DNA of 64,000 bases from Scalesia atractyloides (taxonomy: Eukaryota > Streptophyta > Magnoliopsida > Asterales > Asteraceae). Numbering within the stretch: position 1 is the stretch's first letter; each line of letters starts with the position of its first letter. Under the pieces are notes generated by a model. That model had not been told where the DNA came from. It did no database searches and saw nothing but the letters and a program-made list of their open reading frames with translations. Below, one piece after another: positions 23,326 to 34,590 of this stretch. Where the stretch lies: NCBI GenBank assembly GCA_947069175.1, contig CAMTDV010000003.1, positions 30,344,853-30,408,852 on the forward strand, written 5' to 3'. A program made the translations under genes and the position numbers.

Positions 23326-24295
23326 ATGCATACTAGGTGTTCAAAGAAATCTTCACCACTCTTGTTTGATGTAGAAATTGAAAAGACTGGAAGGCAAAAT
23401 CATGTTCTCCTACGTCCAGCAGTGAAAGCTAAAGCTCATTCATCAACTGTTGCTCAATATCTTGAACAAGCAGCTCACTAGATGGCTGATCAAGATAATC
23501 CACCACAAAACCAGCCACCGAATGCACCAATCCTCCAATTCTAGATCCACCAATACCTCAAAATGAAAACCAAAACCACAATAATCAACCCCAAACCAAA
23601 ATCATCCACCAGCAGGCCCGTTTCTACAATTTAACCCAGCCCCACAAAACCAACCTGGGAACCAATAATTCCAACATGGGGAATTTTTCTTTCTTAACCA
23701 ACCACAACATCAACACGAGTATAATGAGGGTCCCCAATACAGAAAAGGAAATTTTCACATTTGAGAATCCGGTTGGGTAGAAGAGGATAATCAGAACCAA
23801 TATGACGGGAGATATGCTGATTATAGGTATGATGAACAGTACAATGTGGATCAAGGATATCCACCACAACAATAGGGAAATCGTAGAAATCACATCCAGA
23901 ACCCAAACCCTAACAACCAAGTTCAACATGGAGTCCCATAGTTCAATGCGGGGAATCAAGGGGGTAACAATCGTTTTGGGGTGATCATGTTTGTTGATGG
24001 TGTCCCACAGGTAATTCAAAGGGCCCCGGTTCAAGGAGTTGAAAGTCATTGTCGACGCGTCATAGTGCCAAATTCGTCTGCCATAGTTACATATGTTGGG
24101 CATAATGGTAGAGCTTTTGAGGTAAGGCCTCAATATTTAGGCTATCTTCCGGAATTCTATGGCAAAAGGACCGAAGAACCATACTTTCACATTGTAAGTT
24201 TTGACTCGATTTGTCAAACTATTGCGGGTTAGGTTTTACAAAGGATGAGGTGAAGCTAATGTTATTCCAATTTGCCCTGAAGGATAAAGCACGCC
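23326..24295 (+). pseudogene. Gag of G, 5' half
   Basis: The ATG at 23326 opens MHTRCSKKSSPLLFDVEIEK, like the starts of Athila Gag proteins. An Asn/Pro/Gln-rich stretch with stops follows, then FEVRPQYLGYLPEFYGK (24118-24168) and a weakly kept helix before the insertion point at 24295. Gag forms the particle shell. The reading frame is interrupted several times (for example the TAG at 23480) and is finally cut by the E2 insertion. Confidence 0.7.
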
Positions 24296-24765
24296 TGTGA
24301 ACGGGGATCGTGCTCCCGAAATGAGCAACCGACCTAATCTCACTAAACTAGCAGAGGCAGAATTCATTGCTAGAGAGGTAGACAAAAAGGACAAGATAGT
24401 ACTTACTGTTTAACTGCTTCTGTTGTATTAAAAGACGTTCAAGTACAAACGTGAGTAAACAAACTGGCAGAGCTTCGCCGTACCAACTGACAAATCAGTA
24501 ACTAGCTCTAACACAACACTCCTCTATTTATAGGTCGACATGACTTGTACTGGAGTGCGTGTTGTAATAGTGACGTGACTATGCTTCGTACGACTATGTG
24601 CTTCGTACGAGTGAGACACTCGTACTAACCACTTAGATTTGCTCGTACGAACCAATCTAACAAAACATATAAAATTTACATTTTAACATATAAACATTGA
24701 CATGAAAGCTCTATAAACATTATAGACACATCCTATACGTAGGCAATAGACATTATGCACCAACA
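24296..24765 (-). mobile_element. 3' LTR of E2
   Basis: Plus-strand ends are TGTGAACGGGG and GCACCAACA; 470 bp. It pairs with 58430-58894: by eye about 22 substitutions and one 5-base indel. It is clearly less like the LTRs of E3 (29325-29760, 54114-54576). It contains CTTCGTACGA words at 24593-24655 and, on the sense strand, the TATA sequence CTATAAATAG (24524-24533). Confidence 0.9.
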
Positions 24766-24778
24766 AACTCCCCCTTGG
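24766..24778 (-). promoter_or_regulatory. Polypurine tract of E2
   Basis: On the sense strand CCAAGGGGGAGTT lies directly against the 3' LTR, the expected place for plus-strand DNA priming. Confidence 0.8.
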
Positions 24779-24865
24779 ATGTTGCCACAGTCTGGATAGT
24801 CTTCAAAAGATTTGACTCTAGCGACCAAAAAATCTCTTCGATGGCTTGTGACGCTCCTCAAAAGC

Positions 24866-26470
24866 AATTGGTGTTTAATCTGTAGGAGGAGGTCGATTCA
24901 TTGTATTGCCAAACTGAAATCTCCTAAGTAATGCTACTCTAGCACACTCGGCTATTCGAGCTTCATTCTTGTCTCTCTTCTTTGTCGCTTTTTCTTCAAG
25001 CTTCCTCCAACAAGTATTCCATGTCGATCCTGAATGTATATCGTTTGCAAAAGCAGACATTGACAATCTTCTAGAATTGGAGAGCTTTCTACTTGTCTTT
25101 TTTCTCAAAACTTATCTTACTGTAAAATATACATTCAATATCCTTCTTGAACAATTTACTAGCCACATTGGGTCTAGTACTCGAATGCCACGGCATAGAC
25201 CGTATAAACGTTTATGTGCTATGACGGCTTCAGATAATTCCTCAGTAATGTTCCAAGAATCTTCATCTGGATGAACACATATAACAGCTTCTCCCGTACT
25301 CGGATCGTAGTGCCACCATTTGAAATTCTTATAAAAATCTTGTTCCATATTTATGAGAGGCATGTTCTTCATCACACGTGGCTTCTTTATTATTAATGTA
25401 ACATCCTTCTCATTCATCACTGGATCAACTTTAACAATACGACAAGGAAAGTGAGGTTTCCAATGTGTAAAACCATGCATTGCATCTAGCTTAATCAATT
25501 TCCAAAGCCGCTGGTCACGAAATTTCATCTTCCAATTAATCATCTTTGTTTGAACTAGTTCCTTAATATCCCTATACGGCAAGGTTTTGATATCGCATAG
25601 ATATTGGAAATATTGAATACCAAACTCCTCTTTATCGCGTAGACATTCAGCTCTTCAATCCATCCTCAGCTCAAATTATCCCTTAACGAAATATCAGCAT
25701 CTCGAGTAAAGAATGCTAGGGGTCTTTTAAATTTACACTCAGCTGGAACATTACGAAACCATTTCTTCCTCTGCTCTACTATTTCAACGCTTGACATTTG
25801 TTGAGAACAGTTCCATCTTTAACAGCTTCAGAAACTTTTCTTTTCAACATTTCAGAACTTTCAGCTGCGAATAAATCTGCAAAAGTTGGGGAATCATCTG
25901 TACTTTGATCAGCTTGATTAGCATCATCATCAGAATCATCTTCCACGACAACTCTATCGTACAGGTTTGCTTCCTCAATTTCTTCAAAAACATACGAGTT
26001 CTATTCAAATACATCTATCTCATTCAATTGGTCTTCAAAATCGAACTCAAAATTTCCTTCATTTATTCCCAACATCTCTGCAATCTCCTCCTTTCTGTAA
26101 CTATGCACAAATTCTCCCTCTTCTACATCATGCTCAAGATACAGTACTTTGGGCTTTGGCATGACAGGAACATATAATATTTCTATTTCTGGGAAGATTC
26201 CTGTCTGCTGAGCATCAACAAATTCGTTACCTCGATCATTCCTTCCTTCTTCAACAGTCTGATTAGCAGAGTCATCAAGATACTTAGAAACATCCACATC
26301 TTCATTCATATTTGACTCTGTTACACAAATTCCAGAACCATCTAATTATCATCGTCGATATCAGAACTACAAGGATCAATAACATCTTTATCAGCATCCT
26401 CCAACTCTATATCTTTTCAACATCTTTAGCAACATCATTAATCTCTTTCTCAAACTTCTTCTTCAACAAC
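24866..26470 (-). pseudogene. C-terminal part of E2 aORF
   Basis: Best kept is 25582-25112, 156 uninterrupted codons with FRDQRLWKLIKLDAMHGFTH, WKPHFPCRIVKVDPVMNEKD, VTLIIKKPRVMKNMPLINME and EELSEAVIAHKRLYGLCRG. Then 25108-24875 gives a Lys/Arg-rich tail. Upstream, 26309-26001 has LGINEGNFEFDFEDQLNEID, an acidic segment. The same order is found in E3 (31050-29830), and I recall similar C-termini in predicted Asteraceae proteins. No catalytic motif, signal peptide or membrane helix is evident. Function unknown. It is separated from the upstream parts by stops. Confidence 0.7.
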
Positions 26471-26734
26471 CAATCGCATTATCTTTGAGAAATATCAAGC
26501 GAATCAATATCGACATCCGTTGGTCGTCCAATCAGAATAAACTTTCTCGGCTCCACATATACAACTATATCTATACCAGTTACTGGCACAGATTCAGCTT
26601 CTGGCTCAGCATGATCAGTGATAGGATTCACCACAATTTTAGCCTTTCCCTTACCCTGAGCGTCAGATTGTTGCTTTGCAAGTCTTTCTCTTTCCGCAAC
26701 ACGCTCTCGGGCCTCAGATCGCTCAATCTCATCA
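26471..26734 (-). pseudogene. Short coiled/basic segment of E2 aORF after a deletion
   Basis: The minus strand reads fragments such as SEAREHVAERERLAKQQSDA, then KIVV and PRKFILIGRPTDVDIDSLD. These match the E3 block EARDRVAEREHLSKKQSNA and PRKFILIGRPIDVDIASLD. The roughly 100 residues of coiled coil that precede this in E3 (31997-31760) are missing, and the segment is joined directly to the tandem-repeat block. Confidence 0.6.
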
Positions 26735-27533
26735 ATTTCTTACGTTTTCGCGTGCTAAAGATAGCTTCGTAATTAGTTTCCGATGGTACATATGTTGTAT
26801 CCTCTCCTGTAGCTTTACGTTTTTGCTCTTCAGCCTTACCTTTGAGTTCAGCCTGACGCTTTTTCTCTATCTTATGCGCCCTCTTTCTTTCTCCTTCTCT
26901 ACGTTCATCAGAATTAGTACTCGACGAAGAAACATCCTCAATGACTTTCTCATTACCAAACGCTTGACGTTCAATATCCGGAGCCATATCTTCAACGTTC
27001 TCCTCAGTGTCTAGTTCATCACGAAGATCAGAACTTTCAGCAGCTGCTGTAGCTTTCTTTTTCTGAACTTTTTGAGCTGATGTAGACGTTGAAGCAGCTT
27101 TACGCTTAGCACCCTTTTCACCATCCTTCACAAACCACGAACTTCTTTTCGCAACAAACATAGATAAAGCTTCAAGTTCTTCGCCTTCATCACCAATATC
27201 ATCCTTCCTCCATCGACCTGGTGCTGGTGAAACATAATCTTTATCAACAATTGCACCAAACATAGGTTTAGCATTAGTAGCACTCTTAAGATGCAAGTTC
27301 ATTTGTCTCAATGTTGAAAAGGTCACCAAAATCAAAATTAAGATCAAACTGGGACGGTGATGTTTGTGAAGTATGCGGTGGTTGTTGTGGAGTCTGCTTT
27401 TGTTGTTGAGGCGTTCGTTGTTGAGTTTGTTGCTGAGGAACTTGTTGTTGTGGCGGTGTTGGTTGCTGTTGTGGTTGAGGTGGAGATTGTGGAGTTTGTC
27501 GTGGTGGTGTTGATGGTATTTGCTGTGAAGGTT
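26735..27533 (-). pseudogene. aORF repeat unit 1 (E2)
   Basis: Codes for MFGAIVDKDYVSPAPGRW, LSMFVAKRSSWFVKDGEKGA, EDVSSSSTNSDERREGERKR and TTYVPSETN. The Pro/Gln-rich end lies at 27533-27300. After TTYVPSE a frame change leads into the coiled remnant at 26734. Confidence 0.7.
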
Positions 27534-28427
27534 CGACCACGACTTCTTCAACAATGGGTTCAGAACTAGTCTCTTTGGATCTGATCGTTGGAGATTCAGA
27601 ACTTCAAACAGTAGATCGATTTATCCTTCTTTGCCTTTTGATTGGCATGCTAAAGATAGCTTTAGAATCCGATTCAGATGGTACATATGTTGTATCATCC
27701 TCTCCTGTAGCTTTACGTTTTCGCTCTTCAGCCTTACGTTTGAGTTCAGCCTGATGCTTTATCTCTATCTTCTGCGCCCTCTTTCTTTCTCCTTCTCTGT
27801 GTTCATCAGAATTATTACTCGAGGAAGACACATCCTCAACTACTTTCTCAGTACCAAACGCTTGACGTTCAATATCCGTAGCCATATCATCAACGTTCTC
27901 ATCAATGTCTGGTTCATCACGAAGACCAGAACTTTCACCAACTCTGTAGCTTTCTTTTTCTGAACTTTTGGAGCTGATCTAGACGTAGTAGCTTTACGCT
28001 TAGCACACTCTTCACCATCCTTCACAAACCACGGACTTGATTTCGCAACAAACATGGATAAAGCTTCAACTTCTTCGTGTTCATCACCAATATCATCCGT
28101 CCTCCATTGACCTGGTGCTGGTGAAACATAATCTTTATCAACAATCGCACTGAACATAGGTTTAGTGTTAGGAGCAGTCTTAAGATGCAAGTTCATCTTT
28201 CTCAATGTAGAAATGGTCACCAAAATCAAAGTTAAGATCAAACTGGGACGATGATGTTTGTGAAGTATGTGGTGGTTGTTGTGGAGTCTGCTTTTTTGGT
28301 TGAGGCGTTCGTTGTTGAGTTTGTTGCTGAGGAACTTGTTGTTGGGGCGGTGTTGGTTGCTGCTGTGGTTGCGGTGGAGATTGTGGAGTTTATCGTGGTG
28401 GTGTTGATGGTATTTGCTATGAAGGTT
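27534..28427 (-). pseudogene. aORF repeat unit 2 (E2)
   Basis: Same layout as unit 1. A short deletion at about 27940 (the run after TELVK) changes the frame. KRQRRINRSTV is followed by a TGA where unit 3 and unit 4 have an Arg codon (CGA), a likely C-to-T change. Confidence 0.7.
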
Positions 28428-29324
28428 CGACCACGACTTCTTCAACAATAGGTCATAACTAGTCTCTTTGGATCTGATCGTTGGAGATTCAGAACTTCGA
28501 ACAGCAGATCATTTTATCCTCCTTTGCCTTTTGATTGGCGTGCTAAAGATAGCTTCAGAATTAGATTCTGATGGTACATATGTTGTATCATCCTCTCCTG
28601 TAGCTTTACGTTTTTGCTCTTCAGCCTTACGTTTGAGTTCAGCCTGACGCTTTTTCTCTATCTTATGTACCCTCTTTCTTTCACCTTCTCTGCGTTCATC
28701 AGAATTAGTACTTGACGAAGAAACATCCTCAACGACTTTCTCATTACCAAACGCTTGACATTCAACATCCGCAGCCATATCTTCAACGTTCTCCTTAGTG
28801 TCTGGTTCATCACGAAGACCAGAACTTTCAGCAGCTGCTGTAGCTTTCTTTTTCTCAACTTTTTGAGCTGATGTAGACGTTGTAGCAGCTTTACGCTTAG
28901 CACCCTTTTCACCATCCTTCACAAACCACGAACTTCTTTTCTCGACAAACATAGATAAAGCTTCAAGTTCTTCGCCTTCATCACCAATATCATCCTTCAT
29001 CCATCGACCTGGTGCTGGTGAAACATAATCTTTATCAACAATCGTACCAAACATAGGTTTAGCGTTAGGAGCAGTCTTAAGATGCAAGTTCATCTTTCTC
29101 AATGTTGAAAAGGTCACCAAAATCAAAGTTAAGATCAAACTAGGACGGTGATGTTTGTGAAGTATGCGGTGGTTGTTGTGGAGTCTGCTTTTGTGGTTGA
29201 AGCGTTCGTTGTTGAGTTTGTGGCTGAGGAACTTGTTGTTGTGGCGGTGTTGGATGCTGCTGTGGTTGCGGTGGAGATTGTGGAGTTTGTCGTGGTGGTG
29301 TTGATGGTATTTGCTGTGAAGGTT
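28428..29324 (-). pseudogene. aORF repeat unit 3 (E2), cut by E3
   Basis: Codes for MFGTIVDKDYVSPAPGRW through KRQRR (frame 29423-28509, whose first codons lie in the E3 LTR). The Pro/Gln segment is interrupted at 29324, where E3 is inserted; the sequence resumes at 54577 after the duplicated AGGTT. Confidence 0.75.
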
Positions 29325-29760
29325 TGTTAACGGGGATCGAGCTCCCGAAATGATCAATCGACCTGATCTCGCTAAACTAGCAGAGGAGGAATTCATTGCT
29401 GGAGAGGTAGACAAGACAAACAAGATAGTACTTATTGTTTAACTGCTTCCGATGTATTAATGACGTTCAAATACAGATACAAGTAAACAAACTGGTAGAG
29501 CTTCGCAATACCAATTGACAAATCACTAACTAGTTCTAACACAACACTTCCCTATTTATAAGTCGACATGACTCGTACCGAAGTGCGTGCTAAACAACTG
29601 ATTATATTTCGTACGGGCCTGTGTTTCTTACGAGTAAGATACTCGTACGAAACATGTATATACTTTTATACGAAGCATAGTGTAAAAACATACAAAAATT
29701 ACTTTTTAACACATAAACATTACAAACATATCCTAGACGTAGGCAATAGACATTATGCAC
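29325..29760 (-). mobile_element. 3' LTR of E3, inner end deleted
   Basis: Starts TGTTAACGGGG and stops at ATTATGCAC (29760). The last CAACA, the polypurine tract and about 20 further bases present in E2 are gone, so internal sequence GCAGTCTGGATAG follows directly. A further ~22-base deletion between AAACATT repeats (near 29727) is seen against its partner 54114-54576. Hand comparison suggests about 7% substitutions between the two. TATA CTATAAATAG-like on the sense strand near 29560 has one change. Confidence 0.85.
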
Positions 29761-29779
29761 GCAGTCTGGATAGTCTTCA

Positions 29780-32700
29780 AAAATCTTCAATGAGATTTGA
29801 CTCTAACTTCCAAAAAATCTCTTTACTGGCTTGCGACGCTCCTCAAAAGCAATTTGTGTTTGATCAGTTGGAGGAGGTCGATTCACAAACTGAAAGCTCC
29901 TTAGAGATGCTATTCTTGCACGTTCTGCAATTCGAGCTTCATTTTCCTCCTTTTTCTTTGTCTCTTTCTTTTAAAGCTTCCTCCAAGTTGTTTTCCAATC
30001 CGAACCAGAATGTATATCATTTGTAATACACACATTAACGATTTTCTGAAATTGGTGTGCTTGTTCTTTATCCTTCTCTTCAAAGCATATCTTACTGTAG
30101 AATAGACATTCTATATCCTTCTTTGAATAGTTGACTAGCCACATTAGGTCTAGTACTCGAATGCCTCGCCATAAACCATATGTTCGTTTGTGCGCTATGA
30201 CGACTTCGGTTAATTCCTTAGTGAATTTCCAAGAGTCATCATCTGGATGTACACAAATAACAACTTCACCTGAACTCGAATTATAGTGCCACCATTAGAA
30301 TATCTAGAAGAAATCTTGTTCCATTTTAATCAGAGGCATGTGCTTCATCACAAGCGGCTTCTTCACAATCAATGTAACATCTTTCTCATTCGTTACTGGA
30401 TCAACTTTAATAATGCGACGAGGATAGTGAGGTTTCCAATGTGTAAAACCGTGCATAGCTTCAAACTTAATCAATCTCCAAAGCCTTTGGTCATGAAACT
30501 TCATCTTTAGATTTATCATCTTTGTTTGAAAAACTCCTTTATATCCCAATACGGCAATGTTTTGATGTCCCTCAAATATGTGAAATATTGATACCAAACT
30601 CCCTCTTTATCACATACACATTAAGTTCTTCAATCCATCCCCAGCTTAGAATATCCCCTAGAGAAATATCAGCATCTCTGGTAAAGAATGCTATGGGTAT
30701 TTTAAACTTGCGCTTATCTGGATTCACGTGAAACCATTTCTTCTTTTGTTCAGCAATTTCAGCTTTAGACATTTTCTGAGGAATGAATCCTTGCTTAGCA
30801 GCTTTAGATATTTTTCTCTGTAACAACTCTGAACTTTCTGCTGCGAATAAATCATTAAACATTGGGAATCATCTGTACCCTGATCGGCAACATTAGCATC
30901 GTCATCAGAATCACTTTCCACGACAACGTTATCATACATATTTGCATCTTCCACGTCTTCAAAGACATATGCGTTTGGTTCAGAAACATCTATCTCATTT
31001 AGTTCGTCTTCGAAATCAAAATCAAACTTCTCTTCACTAATGCCAAGCATTGCTGCTATTTCTTCCTTTGAGTAGCTGCGAACAAACTATCTCTCCTCTA
31101 CGTCATGCTCAATATATAACACAAATGGCTTTCGCACGACAGGAATATAAGATATAACATTTTCTGTGAAAATTCCTGCCTGCTGAGCATCAACAGACTC
31201 ATCGGCTTTGTTTGTCTTTTCTTCTTCAGTAGTTTGATTCGCAGATCATCAAGATACTCAGAAAGGTCTACTGGTTCATTAACATTTGAATCGATTACAC
31301 GAATTCCAGATCCACCAACACTATCATCATTATCATCATCATCCGAACTACTAGAATCATCAATATCAACATCAGCATTCTCTAATTCTGTATCTTTTTC
31401 AATCTTTTCAGTAGTTTCTTCACTTTCTTTCGCCATCTTTGTCTTTAACAGCCAATCCCGATGCCTTTGAGTAGTATCAAGCGATGCAATATCCACATCT
31501 ATTGGCCGTCCTATCAAGATAAACTTTCTCGGTTCTTCATAAACAACAATATCCCAACATGTTACTGGCTTAGACTCAGCTTCTGGCATAGTTTCGTCAA
31601 TCACAGGTTCCTCCACTATCTTTTCTTTTCCCTTCCCCAGGGCGTTAGATTGTTTCTTAGATAAATGTTCCCTTTCAGCAACCCGATCTCTTGCTTCTGC
31701 TTGTTCTATCTCATCTATCTCAGCAGAAATATTCAAACCTAATTTCTTTTCCAAAATCTTCTCAAACAAATCCATTCTTCTATCGTTCCTTAAACGCTCT
31801 TCTTCGTATTCTGCCATCCGTAATCGCAATCGTTCATTCTCAGATACAATACTCGCCAACATTGCTTCTAACTGCTGTTTGTCAACAATCAACCCTCCTA
31901 TCCATTCTAGCATTTCAAGCTTTTCAGCAGTTAGCTCATTGATTTGCTCTTGTAATTCAGCTATCCTAACAGTATTCATCATAACCTGTTTTCGCAAATC
32001 ATCTACCCTTGGTTCATCAAATCGAAATTCATAATCTCCAAGTAAATCATCTAGACCAATATCATAAAAAAATGATTGTGACTCATATGGCTGCTGTGTT
32101 GGATGAGATTGTTGCGGATGAGATGATTGTGATTGTTGTTGAGCTGGCTGTTGTTGTGGTTGTTGCTGAGCTGGCTCTGGTTGAGGAACTGGTTGTTGTT
32201 GAGCTGGTTCTAGCTAAACAGATTGTGGTGGAGATGGAATATGCTGTGAAGCTTAATCCACATTTTCTTCAACAATAGGCTCAGCGGTAGTTTCTTTCAA
32301 ATTAACATTTGGAGATACTTTAGCAGCAGGTCGCTTCATTCTTCTCTGTTTTTTCTTGATTGGAGTACGAAGAACAGATTCATTGTCAGACTCGGATGGA
32401 ACATAAGTCGTATCATCCTCGCCTGTTGCTTTACGTTTACGTTCCTCTGCTTTGCGCTTCAACTCAGCTTGTGGTTTCTTCTCTAACTTTTCTACTCACC
32501 CGCTCGTCTATCTTCTAAATCAGTACTCGACGGTTGAACTTCTTCAGCTACTTTGTCATAACCAAAGCTTGATGCTCGATCTCCTCAGCCATATCTTAAA
32601 CAATTTCTTCAACATCTAGTTCGTCTCTTAGACCCGAACTTTCAGCTGCAGAAGTAGTTTTTCTCTTTCTTTCTTTATGAACTGATGAATATGTAGCTTT

Positions 32701-33600
32701 GGATTTCACACCTTTTCCTCCATCTTTCACAAACCATGGCTCCTTTTCACAACAAACATAGACAATGCTTTGACCTCTTCTTCATCATCGCTGCTTTCAT
32801 CTTTTCTCCACTTACCTGGTGCTGGCGATATGTAATCTTTGTCGAGACTTGCACCAAACATTGGTTTTGCCACTGGAGCTGTCTTTAAATGCACATTCAT
32901 CTTACGCAATGTCGAGACATCCATATGTTCGAGCTTTAGAATATCATTCTGTGATTTCTTCATATCAGGATGTAAAAAATCTAACAGTATCTGAATAAAT
33001 CTCGGATACTGCAGAAACTTTTCTTTCTGAATGTTTTGAACCATCTAAGTGAATATGACTTTTGAGAAGTTGTATGGAAGGTTCAAAACTTACGCTGTAA
33101 TCATACACATTTGATAATCTACTAAATCGTCAAAACCGCCCTTCTGATGACTTAAACCATGAGCTATGACATGTGCGAGATATCTAAATGGTGTGCTCAG
33201 GTTTCCCTTCTTGAACGATGCAACGTTAACAAATCCCGTATATCCCATTCGATAAAATGCATCCCTTTACCATGTATTCAGAAAACCCCGTCGGATCGTC
33301 CTTATTGTCCTTAAAATCCTAAACCGTCCAAATTAGATCCTCACTAATTTTCACCGGAATATCAACGTCATCAATCTTCACAGCTGACATAATAGCGTTA
33401 TCTTCAGTACTGTATTCAGCTGCATTCCAAAAATATTCTACATGAGATTGATATGTTGTGTGTCTGTCTGTTAAGGCTTTGGTCACTCGGATCCGTGTTA
33501 GAAAATCCAGAATATCTCTATATGTTGCAATCTCTGGAATCGATGAATCTGTGACACAACAAATATTGTGGAATGGAGAGAACGTAGATTTCTTGGCCTG
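29780..33600 (-). pseudogene. aORF of E3 (post-pol additional ORF)
   Basis: From right to left: N-terminal helical domain (33540-33080: VTKALTDRQ, SHVEYFWNAAEYS, PTGFSEYMVKGC, then QKEKFLQYPRFIQILLDF); a block LRKMNVHLKTAPVAKPMFG and KDYISPAPGKW (33044-32790); Lys/Arg-rich basic region (32500-32280: KRKAEERKRKATGEDDTTYV, KKKQRRMKRP); Pro/Gln-rich stretch (32270-32010); long coiled coil and acidic run (31997-31250); and the C-terminal domain (31050-29830: FDFEDELNEIDVSE, LFAAESSELLQRKI, KKPLVMKHMPLIKMEQDF). It occupies the position of the Sirevirus env-like gene, but I see no signal peptide or membrane helix. The basic, coiled and acidic blocks suggest a nuclear or particle-associated protein; that is inference. 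Multiple stops and frameshifts. Confidence 0.75.
31098..31997 (-). CDS. Uninterrupted coiled-coil/acidic segment within E3 aORF
   Basis: 299 codons without a stop. It starts MRKQVMMNTVRIAELQEQIN and continues with heptad-like LTAEKLEMLEWIGGL and SENERLRLRMAEYEEERL, a strong coiled-coil pattern over residues 8-90. DEIEQAEARDRVAEREHL follows at about 95-115, then PRKFILIGRPIDVDIASLD at about 158-176, and a Ser/Asp run (DDSSSSDDDDNDD) at about 215-230. The last ~45 residues run into a wrong frame, since the true C-terminal domain continues in another frame at 31050. The ATG is simply the first Met of the open stretch; the native protein began far upstream. It is a fragment of the aORF, not an independent gene. 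Confidence 0.6.
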   Translation of the reverse strand: MRKQVMMNTVRIAELQEQINELTAEKLEMLEWIGGLIVDKQQLEAMLASIVSENERLRLRMAEYEEERLRNDRRMDLFEKILEKKLGLNISAEIDEIEQAEARDRVAEREHLSKKQSNALGKGKEKIVEEPVIDETMPEAESKPVTCWDIVVYEEPRKFILIGRPIDVDIASLDTTQRHRDWLLKTKMAKESEETTEKIEKDTELENADVDIDDSSSSDDDDNDDSVGGSGIRVIDSNVNEPVDLSEYLDDLRIKLLKKKRQTKPMSLLMLSRQEFSQKMLYLIFLSCESHLCYILSMT

Positions 33601-34524
33601 TACATATGAATAACAAACAACCGTTAGAAAATATTAAACATTCAAGAATTTTTCTCAATTATTGGTACGAAATATATGTTTGTACGAATCAAACATTTAA
33701 CCAAAAATGTAAGTTTGAAATAAGTTTCATTCATACGGATCATTTTCCTCGTACGAACTACTTTGAAAGCTAAACATTTTTTTGTTTTTCAAACTCTATT
33801 TCATACGACCCTATTCTTTCGTACGAACTAATCACACAATTTAATTTTTAAAATCAACTTTTAAAATTTCTTCGTATGAATTGATTATTTCATTCGAAAC
33901 AAACTTCAAGTAACATGACAAATTTTTCATACAAATCAATTCCCTCGTACAAAACTCATCGTCGTCCCAATATGTCCAAGTATAATCCGAACTCAAAACT
34001 TGTTGATTTTAACAAATTGATAGTCGATTTTCAGGTTATTAGAGCCGATTTAACGATTTTGTAGTCAATTTTAAGTTTTACCGGGCCAATTTCCCTAGAT
34101 CTAAGTTCTAGGTCCGATTTATACAATTTTTTGCATTATAACAGCATGATATTGTCAAAATTACCTTTCCCATTGATATAGGTGTGCCAATCAACCTCAA
34201 CAATGTAAATCGAAAGTAGAAACAACCAAGAAATGAAGATTTTAGTATTAGTCCGCACAAAAACTCTCTGAATCGCTCAACAGTAAACTTGAAATGATAA
34301 CCTTTTTTCTGTGCGAAGCGAAGGGTATTTACACTAGAGACTAGTTTCATACGAACCTATTGAATCGCACTAAATTAACCCGGTTTCGCACCAAAATGAT
34401 GAGCTTGGTATGAAATTTTGTTTTGTTCCAACCAATACTAAAAAAACTTTAAACTTTTCGATTTTTATTTTTTGTATTTTTCATTTTTACTCATTTTCAA
34501 CTGTTTTTAAAATCCACTTGATTA

Positions 34525-34590
34525 ACCAAGTCTAAGTTAATGACCTTGGTTATCCAATTTGCCCACCAAGTCCATGTTAATGACTTTGGT
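34525..34590. repeat. Two tandem small hairpins, 40-bp period
   Basis: ACCAAG at 34525-34530 pairs with CTTGGT at 34545-34550. A second ACCAAG at 34565-34570 pairs with TTTGGT at 34585-34590 (one G-U type pair). The loops share AAGTTAATGAC/ATGTTAATGAC. Related copies exist in E2 near 56619-56685. Confidence 0.75.

Larger units (their letters stand above)
26735..29324 (-). repeat. Three tandem copies of an ~895-bp aORF segment in E2
   Basis: The unit ends repeat at 27533, 28427 and 29324, giving spacings of 894 and 897 bp; the first unit (26735-27533) is shortened at its left. Each unit encodes, on the minus strand: MNLHLKTAP-N-KPMFG, KDYVSPAPGRW, an acidic/basic Lys-Arg-rich stretch (ERKRAHKIEKKRQAELK), TTYVPSE, KRQRR, and a Pro/Gln-rich segment ending FDLNFDFGDLFNIE. 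A fourth copy, attached to the aORF N-terminus, lies beyond E3 at 54582-55260. The spacing is a multiple of three, but at each junction the Pro/Gln frame runs into ELAS and a stop, while the next unit's MNLHLK lies in another frame. As read, the repeats do not form one continuous protein. Confidence 0.85.

Noticed and set aside
27357..27569. Plus-strand Val/Glu-rich ORFs at 27357, 28251, 29148 and 32009
   Set aside because: They are antisense readings of the Pro/Gln-rich aORF segment (CAA/CAG/CCA repeats read backwards), recurring only because the segment is duplicated.
27840..28448. His/Asn/Leu-rich frame (YHQHHHDKLHNLH...) in the aORF repeats
   Set aside because: Out-of-frame reading of the Pro/Gln-rich stretch; the sense frame with VEPSQQIPS is the meaningful one.
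26640..29320. CRISPR-like or satellite array
   Set aside because: The repeat is three ~895-bp coding units without unique spacers, explained as a tandem duplication inside the E2 aORF.
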